From the NCBI GenBank assembly GCA_033485155.1, contig JAWQJJ010000007.1, positions 104,235 to 168,234 of the forward strand: DNA of 64,000 bases, written 5' to 3'. The notes beneath the pieces are model-generated. The model had not been told where the DNA came from, did no database searches, and worked only from the letters and a program-made list of their open reading frames with translations. Source of the DNA: Methanomassiliicoccus sp. GTDB taxonomy: Archaea > Thermoplasmatota > Thermoplasmata > Methanomassiliicoccales > Methanomassiliicoccaceae. The stretch's first letter is position 1. Each line of letters starts with the position of its first letter. This document shows, one piece after another, positions 32,453-39,995 of the stretch. The translations under genes and the position numbers were made by a program.

Positions 32453-34249
32453 ATGGCTGATCAAACCACGTGGGACCTTTCACAGCTTGTTTCCGATACC
32501 GATGCCGATTCCATCATCGCTGCCTTGGATCTCTTGGTGGCCGACGCCGTGAGGTTCCGGGAGCGCTATCAAGGAAGGATCGCCGGCCTCGACGCCCCGG
32601 GCATTCTCACCTTCCTGGACCAGAGGGACGAGCTCTATGTGCGCCACGAGGGGCCGGTAATGTTCGCCCAGCTGCTGTACGCCGCCGATTCCACCGATGC
32701 AGTGGCCAAGCGGCTGAACGACGCGGTGCGGAAGGCCGGCACTCGGGCGGGGCAGGAGATGGCCTTCTCTGAAATCGAGTTCGGGAGCCTGCTCAAAGCT
32801 CGCCCCGAGCTGGTGAACGACCCCCTGCTGAAGGAGTACCAGCACTATCTCGAGAAGGTGCGGGCGAGGGTGCCTCATCTGCTGTCGGAGGACCAGGAGC
32901 GCTTGATAATGGCCAAGGATCAGAACGGGGTCGATGCGTGGTCCCAGCTCCAGCAGGACTGGCTCTCTACCAGGATGTTCAAGCTGACCGTTGACGGCCG
33001 GGAGAAGGACCTTGCCTACGGGGAGATCATCAGCTACTACTCCGATCCGGACCGTGAGAAGAGGCGTAGCGCCAACAGCATCGTGTACACCGAACTGGGC
33101 GGGGACGACATCCTGTGGTCTTCGGCCCTGCGGTCCATCTGCGCCGACCACCTCCACATGTGTGAGTGGCGCAAGTATGCTAATCCCGTAGATCCCAGCC
33201 TACAGGACAACGATGTCGACGCCGCAGCCATCGACGCTTTGATGAAGGTCATGCGCAGTAACGCCGAAGTGTACCGCCGGTACCTTCGGCTCAAGGCCAA
33301 GCTGCTCCACCTGGACCGGCTGGGTAACTGGGACCTTCAAGCTCCCCTACCCATCGCTCCCGATACCAGATATGAGTGGGCAAGGTCCCGGGAGACGGTG
33401 ACCAAGGCCTATCGCTCCTTCGACCCCCAGTTCGCCGAATGGGTAACCGACATGTATGATCGCAGCCATCTCGACGCCGAACCTCGCAAGGGCAAGGCCA
33501 GCGGAGCGTTCTGCAGCTACTGGTACGCAGGCAAGAGCGCCTACGTGCTGCAAAGCTTCAACGGACGTCGGAGCGATGTTTACACCCAGGCTCATGAGCT
33601 CGGCCACGCCATACATGCTTACCTGGCCTCGAGGGCCCAGAGGCTCAGCAACTTCAGCGCGGGTTCCTGCATCGCCGAGACCGGCTCGATCTTCGGCGAG
33701 CTGCTGCTCACTGACCAGTTGCTCAAGGACGCCGCATCCGAGGAGGAGCGACTGGCGGTCCTGGATACGGTGTGGGAGGAGTTCGGAATGGCCGCCTTCC
33801 AGGTGAGCGCGAGGTACCACTTCGAGCAGAGCCTGTACGATGCGATAAAGGCCGGCAGGTTCCTGGATGGCGATACGGTAGCTGCCCTATGGACCAGGGC
33901 CCGTGACGACGTGTACGGCGATGCGGTGGAGTGGCTGCCGGAGATGAAGTGGGAGTGGACGATGAAGATGCATTATTACATTCCCAACTATCGGTTCTAC
34001 AACTACCCATATGTGTTCGCCCAGCTGTTCGTCTACGCCCTGTACAAACTGTATCAGGAGCAGGGGGATAAGTTCGTTCCCAAGATGAAAGCCCTGTTGG
34101 CGGCCGGTTCCAGCCGTTCCCCGGCCCAGCTGGCCAGGGATCAGGGCTTCGATATTGCCACCGAGGAGTTCTGGCAGAAAGGTATCGACCAGGCCGTGGT
34201 ATTCCTTGAGCGCATGGAAGCCATCGCCGACAGGAGGGGCAGGACATAG
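32453..34249 (+). CDS. pepF: Oligoendopeptidase F (M3 family metallopeptidase)
   Basis: The 598-residue cytoplasmic zinc peptidase degrades short peptides. The active site AHELGHAIHAYLAS carries HExxH, with the third ligand Glu in the CIAETGSIFGELLL segment about 25 residues later. The region GKASGAFCSYWY and the C-terminal YNYPYVFAQLFVYALY are typical of the PepF clade. An ATG at 32453 preceded by GGAGGG gives a good RBS. No operon partner is evident. Confidence 0.95.
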   Translation: MADQTTWDLSQLVSDTDADSIIAALDLLVADAVRFRERYQGRIAGLDAPGILTFLDQRDELYVRHEGPVMFAQLLYAADSTDAVAKRLNDAVRKAGTRAGQEMAFSEIEFGSLLKARPELVNDPLLKEYQHYLEKVRARVPHLLSEDQERLIMAKDQNGVDAWSQLQQDWLSTRMFKLTVDGREKDLAYGEIISYYSDPDREKRRSANSIVYTELGGDDILWSSALRSICADHLHMCEWRKYANPVDPSLQDNDVDAAAIDALMKVMRSNAEVYRRYLRLKAKLLHLDRLGNWDLQAPLPIAPDTRYEWARSRETVTKAYRSFDPQFAEWVTDMYDRSHLDAEPRKGKASGAFCSYWYAGKSAYVLQSFNGRRSDVYTQAHELGHAIHAYLASRAQRLSNFSAGSCIAETGSIFGELLLTDQLLKDAASEEERLAVLDTVWEEFGMAAFQVSARYHFEQSLYDAIKAGRFLDGDTVAALWTRARDDVYGDAVEWLPEMKWEWTMKMHYYIPNYRFYNYPYVFAQLFVYALYKLYQEQGDKFVPKMKALLAAGSSRSPAQLARDQGFDIATEEFWQKGIDQAVVFLERMEAIADRRGRT

Positions 34250-34273
34250 GCCCCACCTGGCGATGAGCCGACC

Positions 34274-34441
34274 ATGGTCCGCTCCCACCCCGGTAGGCTG
34301 GCTCACATTTACTCGATCGTCGCCTGTGACCCGCTGACCGGAGAGATGGGAGTGGCGGTGCAGTCCCACTGGCCCTCGGACGGCAGCGCGGTCACGCCGG
34401 GGAGGCGAGAGTGGGGATGGCCGCCATCCTGTCTTTTATAA
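34274..34441 (+). pseudogene. Remnant of a DUF1028 (Ntn-hydrolase-like) gene
   Basis: The frame from ATG 34274 encodes HIYSIVACDPLTGEMGVAVQ followed by SHWPSDGSAVT, matching the start of DUF1028 proteins (HTFSIVARDPETGELGVAVQS...). After about position 34400 the match moves to another frame, where EARVGMAAILSF corresponds to the family's 'WAEAGVGAVATQ' stretch. The rest of the roughly 220-residue family is missing. The start of the gene is therefore retained with a frameshift and a large 3' loss. It follows pepF by 24 nt. Confidence 0.65.
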
Positions 34442-34651
34442 CCCAGCCTTCGGGCCCGGAGATTTCGGTGAGGGGGACGAAGGCCCACTAACGACCCTGC
34501 CGGGAGCGACACGCGATCGGGAAAGGACGGCGGCGGAGTCCGCACACAATCCTCCGATTGTTAACCATAGCATCCTAACCCCGGTCTGGACGCAGATGTT
34601 GCGGTCAAGCCATATATATGATGGGCGGGGACGTCGACCTCGGCGGTCCAC
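34442..34651. other. Non-coding spacer with promoter
   Basis: Nothing coding is seen after the DUF1028 remnant. A TATA-like CCATATATATG at about 34607-34617 serves the repeat protein downstream. Confidence 0.4.
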
Positions 34652-34675
34652 ATGCCGCCAGGAAAAGGATGCTAT

Positions 34676-35002
34676 ATGGTCACCAAGGAAACCAGGAAGA
34701 AGCTCTCCGAGGCAGGAAAGAAAGGGGCCGAGGAGAGGTGGTCCTCGGGGCGGGAACTGAGCGACCAGACCAGGGCGAAGCTCTCCGAGGCCGGACGGCG
34801 AGGAGCCGAGGCCCAGCCTAGGGAAGCCAAGGTATTGGGTGGGGAGAGAGGAGCAGCTGCGAGGTGGGGCTCGGGGAGAGAAATATCCCCGGAGACCAGG
34901 GAGAAGCTGTCCCTCGCCGGAAAGAAGGGAGCGGCGGCAGAGCCCCGTGAGGCCAAGGTCAAGGGGGGAAAGCATTCCGCCCAGGAACGCTGGGGCACCT
35001 AG
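34676..35002 (+). CDS. Basic repeat protein with KGG/NUMOD3-like motifs
   Basis: The 108-residue protein is made of repeated units: helix unit TRKKLSEAGKKGAEERW, TRAKLSEAGRRGAEAQ and TREKLSLAGKKGAAAEP, two PREAKV(L/K)GG units each ending in RW, and spacers SGREL/SGREI. The 'xxTRxKLSxAGxxGA' unit resembles the nuclease-associated NUMOD3 motif and the KGG repeats of stress proteins. It is strongly hydrophilic. DNA binding or a desiccation/stress role are both possible. The ATG at 34676 follows AGGAAAAGG; an ATG at 34652 is also in frame. Large open frames on the opposite strand are shadows of this repeat. Confidence 0.7.
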   Translation: MVTKETRKKLSEAGKKGAEERWSSGRELSDQTRAKLSEAGRRGAEAQPREAKVLGGERGAAARWGSGREISPETREKLSLAGKKGAAAEPREAKVKGGKHSAQERWGT

Positions 35003-35101
35003 AACGAAAGGCTGGGGTGGTTGAGTGAGCTTCGTTCCGTCGGACCGCTCCCGGGCATCGGACGAAGCGTTTATCATCAGTCGCCTAGAATGGTCGGAAG
35101 T

Positions 35102-35494
35102 ATGCCATCGAGGACGATGGAAATAAAGAACAAGGCATGGACCGCGGCCGGGGTGCTGTGTGTGGGGCTGGGCGGGGTCGGCGCGCTCCTGCCCGTGATG
35201 CCAACTGCCCCTTTCCTGCTGCTCGCGGCCGGCTGCTTCGCTCGGGGATCACCCCGGGCTTACCGGTGGCTGATGGAGAGCCCTCTGTTCGGCCGCCATC
35301 TCAGGGCCTATCTCGAAGGCCGGGGGCTGACCAGGAGGATGAAGGCAGCATCGATTTCGGCAGTGATCCTCGGCCTTGCCTTCTCCGAGGCCATGAGCGG
35401 CTTCAAACCACTGATGACCGTCCTCGTTATCGTCGTTGGGGCGGCAGTCATCGCCCATCTGGTCCTTCTTCCGACCGCTGATCGGGAGGCATGA
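35102..35494 (+). CDS. YbaN/DUF454 family membrane protein
   Basis: The 130-residue protein has the DUF454 pattern: WTAAGVLCVGLGGVGALLPVMPTAPFLLLAAGCFARGSPR then a cytoplasmic loop with SPLFGRHLRAYLEGRGL and two C-terminal helices. DUF454 proteins are small inner-membrane proteins of unknown role. A TATA-like TTTATCAT at about 35069-35076 predicts transcription from about 35097, so starts at 35102 or 35117 are favoured over the open frame from 35021. Confidence 0.85.
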   Translation: MPSRTMEIKNKAWTAAGVLCVGLGGVGALLPVMPTAPFLLLAAGCFARGSPRAYRWLMESPLFGRHLRAYLEGRGLTRRMKAASISAVILGLAFSEAMSGFKPLMTVLVIVVGAAVIAHLVLLPTADREA

Positions 35495-35554
35495 TCTTCG
35501 GATGTTCGGAACCAGCGCCAAATCGGAGCGCATCGCTTCCCCGTCGGTGGGCTG

Positions 35555-35926
35555 TCACTTCTTCTCCTGATCAAGGAATCGGGTGAACTCTTTGTCCAGC
35601 GTCCTCAGGGTCTCTCGCATGATGGCAGGGGTCTGGACCTCCAGGGTGAAGGCGTTCCTGGGGCAGAGATGAGTACACCGCGTGCACCCCCTGCACTTGC
35701 TGTCGTCCACGACCGCCTTCTTGTCCTCATCCATGGAGATGGCTCCGAACCGGCAGAACCCCTTTCGGACGCAGGCCCCGCACCCAACGCATCTCTCCCG
35801 CCGGACCAGGGCACGAAGGCTAGGGACCCTGGCGTGCCTGGCCGCCACATCTCGGGTCCGCCGAAGCGCCCTGAGGCCCAGGGCGGAGACCGGGTTCTCG
35901 TATCTGGGATCGTATGGCATGTCCAC
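35555..35926 (-). CDS. Two-cluster (2x4Fe-4S) ferredoxin-like protein
   Basis: The 123-residue protein has an N-terminal basic region (LRALRRTRDVAARHARVPSLR) and two 4Fe-4S motifs: CVGCGACVRKGFC and CRGCTRCTHLCP. In the first motif the last spacing is four residues rather than three. The C-terminal helix TLRTLDKEFTRFL may contact a partner protein. It probably carries low-potential electrons in the cytoplasm; no partner enzyme is adjacent. Confidence 0.85.
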   Translation of the reverse strand: MDMPYDPRYENPVSALGLRALRRTRDVAARHARVPSLRALVRRERCVGCGACVRKGFCRFGAISMDEDKKAVVDDSKCRGCTRCTHLCPRNAFTLEVQTPAIMRETLRTLDKEFTRFLDQEKK

Positions 35927-36272
35927 GCTCTCTGAACACGGGCCTTCATGGCCTATTCATGGTCACATCAGGAGCTAGTACTTAGATGATTTCCCTCTTC
36001 CGAAGGTTGCAACCTAGGTCTGAGAGCATCGAATGGTCCCCACCACGAGGCAAAGGTCGCTTCCATGGGGTCTGAGTATACAAAAAAATTGGAAAATCTA
36101 TATTTACACCGCGGTCAGCTCATATCAAATCGGTTAGCTTGCGCCTTGAGCCTGAACGGCCTTCATGGTAATGGGAAAATGCATTATAGGAGTTGATAAA
36201 AGCTGATAAGGGCGCGGATCATGGGCTGCAGGAGGCCGCTCGGCCGGGCAGGGATCTCGGATCAAGGATGGA
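35927..36272. other. Intergenic region
   Basis: No gene is supported. It holds a TATA-like AAATCTATATTTAC at about 36093-36106, and GATAA-rich sequence around 36190-36210 before the response-regulator gene. A minus-strand open frame at 36134-36457 overlaps the regulator and looks like a shadow. Confidence 0.4.
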
Positions 36273-36755
36273 ATGGGTGTGACTGAGGGAGGTAGGGAGA
36301 TAACGGAGATGTGCAGCTGCGACGCCGCAGTGACGCCGCTTAGGATCCTTCTAGCCGAGGATAACCCAGGTGATGTGCAGCTGCTGTCGGTGCTCCTGGA
36401 GATGTCTGGGCTATCGATATCCCTCAAACATGTGACCGATGGGGAGAAGGCCCTCACCTACCTCAAGTGCCTGGACGATCCAGCCCTGCCCGACGTGATA
36501 CTCCTAGACCTGAGGATGCCGAGGATGGACGGGTTCGATTTTCTAAGGGAGAGGATGAGGGACGAGCGCCTAGCCTCGGTTCTGACAGTGGTGCTGACCA
36601 GCTCCAACGCCCCCCGGGACCGGAGGATGGCTATGGAACTGGGAGCAGACATGTTCATGCTCAAACCCGACCGGATGGATGAGGCCGAGGAGCTAATACC
36701 TTATCTCGAACGTTTCGTCCGCGAGCGAACCGAACGGCAAGCAGGTGAGGGATGA
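36273..36755 (+). CDS. Stand-alone response regulator (Rcp1-like receiver)
   Basis: The 160-residue protein is a single receiver domain: acidic pair in LLAEDNPGDVQLL, phosphoacceptor Asp79 in ILLDLRMPRMDG, switch Thr/Ser in VLTSSNAPRD and Lys in FMLKPD. The NPGD after the acidic pair is typical of the Rcp1 subfamily that partners PAS/GAF histidine kinases. No output domain follows. Starts at 36273 or 36309 are both plausible; each has purine-rich sequence before it. Confidence 0.9.
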   Translation: MGVTEGGREITEMCSCDAAVTPLRILLAEDNPGDVQLLSVLLEMSGLSISLKHVTDGEKALTYLKCLDDPALPDVILLDLRMPRMDGFDFLRERMRDERLASVLTVVLTSSNAPRDRRMAMELGADMFMLKPDRMDEAEELIPYLERFVRERTERQAGEG

Positions 36756-36842
36756 TATCCGCGGCGGCAGGATGGTCTAGGGGATGAAGGCGATGAGGTA
36801 CAGATCCAGCAGGGACCGCTACGGCTCGGGCGCCCAAGGGCG

Positions 36843-37292
36843 GTGGTACCACTGACACCGCTCAATGTCCTGCTGGTAGAGGATAACGCTGCTGACGCCA
36901 GCATCATCGAGGAGATGGTAAGGGATACGGGAGTCGAATGCTCCGTCCTCTGGCTCAAGGATGGGGAGGTGGTGCTCAGGCACCTCAGGGAGGGCCACGG
37001 TGTCGACGTCATCATCCTCGACCTGAACATGCCGAGGATGGACGGGCATGCCCTCCTCGGTCACTTGAAGGAGCTGAATCTTCTTCATCGGATTGCGATC
37101 GTGGTCATGACCGGTTCATCCTCCCCTCTGGACAAGGAAAGGGTACGGAAGGCCGGTGTGACCTGCTATCTGATCAAGCCCATGGGTATGAGGGAGATGG
37201 AGGAGACCACCGCGACCCTCCGGTCCATCCTCCAGGGGTTCCGCCCCTGCTATGCTCGGGCGGAGCACTCCGCTCCCCCTCAGCATACCTGA
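36843..37292 (+). CDS. Stand-alone response regulator (receiver)
   Basis: The 149-residue receiver domain has LLVEDNAADASII, Asp60 in IILDLNMPRMDG, the switch residue in VMTGSSSPLD and Lys in YLIKPMG. It starts with GTG at 36843, about 90 nt after the similar regulator upstream. Duplication in place is likely (shared DLxMPRMDG). No kinase is adjacent; the nearest is the hybrid kinase at 30.3-32.2 kb. Confidence 0.9.
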   Translation: MVPLTPLNVLLVEDNAADASIIEEMVRDTGVECSVLWLKDGEVVLRHLREGHGVDVIILDLNMPRMDGHALLGHLKELNLLHRIAIVVMTGSSSPLDKERVRKAGVTCYLIKPMGMREMEETTATLRSILQGFRPCYARAEHSAPPQHT

Positions 37293-37519
37293 GACATCAT
37301 TTACACCGGGACAGGATGGGGGGGTTCTCCGTAAACAATGAAGCGCAGAGGTGACCGACGGCAGGATAAGTGTCTTTCCAATGCGGAACGGCTGCGGTCG
37401 AAGAACGTTATCACTCGACCACCTGGCTAATAATATTATCTGAAGAGATGAAGTGACATTTCGATAAACTGGACGAAGCTATTTGTACGAGTCCTTGGGA
37501 CCCATCCGCGGTGAGTGAT

Positions 37520-38158
37520 ATGGTCGATATCAAGTGCCCAATTTGCGGCGAGAGGCTGATGAGCAGAAACCAGGATGAGCTTACTCAGATGCTCCGGGGG
37601 CATCTCGCGGACACGCATCAGATATCCAGAATCAGCGAGGAAAGCAGAGGGAGACCTTCCCAGCCAGAATCGATGAGGGATGTGCAGGTTTGGAGCATGC
37701 GAGACCCCTCCGCGCTCACACCGGAGGAAACGAGACAACGCGAAGAGGTCGTTCGTCTGGGTCGTTCCGCTCCGGGCACCCAGAGCATGACTGAGAGGCA
37801 GGTCGAGACCTGGAACAGAGGAGAGCCGACCGGCGAGACCCCCCGCAGCGCGACAACGATTCAAGAGACCGAACAATGGAGATATCCTCGAGAGGAGACC
37901 AGAGAAGAACGGGAGGTAGGGACCTGGAGGTCAGATAGTCGCTACCAGTCTTCCGAGGAGGGAATGACGGGCAGGTCCGGGATGGCCGGCGTTCGTCATG
38001 GCGGTGGCATGATGCACCGCATGATGAACCGGGGTGAGATGAGGATGGCCATGGACTGTCCACTCTGCGGCAGGCCGGTCTATGGGAGCAATGACGACGA
38101 CCTCTCCGACGAGATGAGGTTCCATTTCAAGGACTATCATCAGATCAGAAGAAGGTGA
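37520..38158 (+). CDS. Paired zinc-finger protein with long linker (family copy 2)
   Basis: The 212-residue protein has the terminal finger modules CPICGERLMSRNQDELTQM...HLADTH (residues 5-37) and CPLCGRPVYGSNDDDLSDE...HFKDYH near the C-terminus. The linker of about 140 residues is rich in Arg, Glu, Ser and Thr with repeated (M/V)RDVQVW, ERQVETW and EREVGTW units spaced about 30 residues, then a Met/Gly/His-rich part (GVRHGGGMMHRMMNRG). An RBS GGTGAG precedes the ATG at 37520; a GTG at 37511 is in frame. Function unknown. Confidence 0.75.
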   Translation: MVDIKCPICGERLMSRNQDELTQMLRGHLADTHQISRISEESRGRPSQPESMRDVQVWSMRDPSALTPEETRQREEVVRLGRSAPGTQSMTERQVETWNRGEPTGETPRSATTIQETEQWRYPREETREEREVGTWRSDSRYQSSEEGMTGRSGMAGVRHGGGMMHRMMNRGEMRMAMDCPLCGRPVYGSNDDDLSDEMRFHFKDYHQIRRR

Positions 38159-38331
38159 GCAGGGAGAGGCCCCGATCGCTCGGAACGAGAAGCGATGCCG
38201 GGCGACCCCGGGGACCTCCAGGGCGGTTAGGCCAACGAGAGCTATGGGCCGCTACAAATCAGCCGTCATTGTGAAAAAGGACGATCGGTCGGGCCAACCC
38301 CGTCATACCGATCGAAGAATTTTCGCCCTTA

Positions 38332-38721
38332 TCAGACCTTGACCATCTGCTGGATGTTGAAGTCGCTGTAGAGGTATGTGGAAAAGCCCTCGCCCCCGCG
38401 GTCGATCACCGAACGGCGAAACTCCATGAATACCTTGTCCGGGACGATCACCATCACCGGGTATCCTTCATCCGCGGCGATGTTGTAGTCCCTTACCGCA
38501 CCTGGCCTTCTCCAGCTGTCCTCGGTCTCGAAGAACTCCAATCCGACGACCTGCTCGTCCTCGTTCAGGATGTGTAGGATACCCCATTCATTGCGATCAT
38601 CGGTGTATACTGTGTACTGAACCGAGAGGTCGGGGTTCCGCGAGGTCACGCTCTCTGCCCGGGTTGCCAATGCGCTCCTTACGTCGATCATCTTGATTCC
38701 CGGAACGACGTCCGCGCTCAT
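38332..38721 (-). CDS. Hypothetical protein
   Basis: The 129-residue soluble protein reads as an alternating alpha/beta domain (DVRSALATRAESVTSRNPDL, VQYTVYTDDRNEWGILHILNEDEQ, YPVMVIVPDKVFMEFRR). No family is recognised. The strand pattern could be a small restriction-endonuclease-like or roadblock-like fold, which is a guess. TATA-like TAATTATACC lies directly before the ATG, too close to be its promoter. Confidence 0.6.
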   Translation of the reverse strand: MSADVVPGIKMIDVRSALATRAESVTSRNPDLSVQYTVYTDDRNEWGILHILNEDEQVVGLEFFETEDSWRRPGAVRDYNIAADEGYPVMVIVPDKVFMEFRRSVIDRGGEGFSTYLYSDFNIQQMVKV

Positions 38722-38793
38722 GGTATAATTAGCTATCCCGCCAGTCCTTCCGACGAAGGGAGGCCAGGCATGCCCCCGCGTGCCGTGCGTCCC

Positions 38794-39849
38794 TTACTTC
38801 CGCTTGTTCCAGAAATCCGTCCCGGCATCTCCCAGGGCAATCACATTGGCATCCGGGGTGTCCCTCGGGGTGTCGCAGCCCGGCGCGAGGATGAACCCTC
38901 CGTCCAGCCCCGCCTTTTCGATGCACATCATGCTATCCCGGGTGACATCGGCGGGGCTGCCGTTGAGCATCGTCTGTATCGGGTGCACGTTGCCGTGGAT
39001 GGCGATCTTGTCCCCGATGAGCTTCTTGGCCACCCCAATGTCCACCTTGGCGTCCACACTGAAACAGTCGACCCCCAGCTCGGGGAGGACGGTCATGGTC
39101 TCCACAGTGTCACCGCATATGTGAAGGAAGAACGGCAGGTCATAGGCGCGCTTCATATCGCGGACCATGGCGGCGTAAGGATCAAAGACATATTCCTTGA
39201 ACATGTCTTTGGAGATCATGTCCTCAGAGGCAGTTGGGTCGGCCATCCAGAAGACCGTGGCTCCGGCCTCGGCAAACCTCTGCTGAATCCTTCCGGTCCA
39301 GGCTGCCGCCTTCTTGACCAGCTTATGGATGAGCCCAGGATCCTGGTAAGTGTCCATGAGAAGGGCTTCCACCCCCCGGAGGTATCCTGCAGCAGAGAAC
39401 GGCCCCCAGGAGAACCCGCAAATGACATAGTCCTCCTCCATCGTCCTGTTGACCATCGCGATCTTGTCCACAAACGCCGCTGTGAACTTGGGGCACTGGC
39501 GGGGCTCGAAGGGATCGTAGAGCGCAAGTCTGTCGACGTCCTCGGGGGTCTTGCAGAGATCATCCACCACCCGCCCGTAGTTGTCATCCGGCTGCTTCAC
39601 GCTCACGCCCAGGTCCAGGAACATGGCCTGATTGTCCAGGGCCGGCTTGACGAAATCGGAATGGGTCAGCTCGGAGAAGCGGAGGGCGACCCTGGCCGAG
39701 AGAGTGGCATCCCAACGTAGATCGGCTATCCTATAACCGGCGCTCCGAGTGGCCGTACTGTTGGAAAAGTTGTTGACCGGTGTGGTCTCGGATCTCTCAA
39801 GCGCTAGTGCAAGCTCTACCTTCTCACGGTGTCCAGCGTCACGCATCAT
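38794..39849 (-). CDS. Uroporphyrinogen decarboxylase-family methylcobamide:CoM methyltransferase-like protein (MtaA/MtbA type)
   Basis: The 351-residue protein has the zinc site typical of MtaA/MtbA/CmuA: HICG near residue 243 and a second cysteine in LAPGCDTPRDTP near residue 325. True UroD enzymes lack this His-x-Cys arrangement. Such enzymes move a methyl group from a corrinoid protein to coenzyme M in methylotrophic methanogenesis, though many paralogues serve other corrinoid methyl transfers. No substrate methyltransferase or corrinoid protein gene is adjacent. An RBS GGTGA precedes the double ATG at 39849. Confidence 0.85.
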   Translation of the reverse strand: MMRDAGHREKVELALALERSETTPVNNFSNSTATRSAGYRIADLRWDATLSARVALRFSELTHSDFVKPALDNQAMFLDLGVSVKQPDDNYGRVVDDLCKTPEDVDRLALYDPFEPRQCPKFTAAFVDKIAMVNRTMEEDYVICGFSWGPFSAAGYLRGVEALLMDTYQDPGLIHKLVKKAAAWTGRIQQRFAEAGATVFWMADPTASEDMISKDMFKEYVFDPYAAMVRDMKRAYDLPFFLHICGDTVETMTVLPELGVDCFSVDAKVDIGVAKKLIGDKIAIHGNVHPIQTMLNGSPADVTRDSMMCIEKAGLDGGFILAPGCDTPRDTPDANVIALGDAGTDFWNKRK

Positions 39850-39995
39850 ATATCACCAGTTCAGCCCTCCGATGAGACGTCCAGGTAATAATCTATCGGC
39901 CGTTATAATGCCCCGACCCTTGGAATCCAAATGATCGCATCACTTTCGCGAATTCTCGCGGCCCTTGGCCTGGTAGGCCGCCGCATCGTGAGCGT

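Noticed and set aside
34436..35077. 213-codon minus-strand open frame over the repeat protein
   Set aside because: It mirrors the repeats of the plus-strand gene (Gly/Leu/Pro-rich shadow) and has no start signal.
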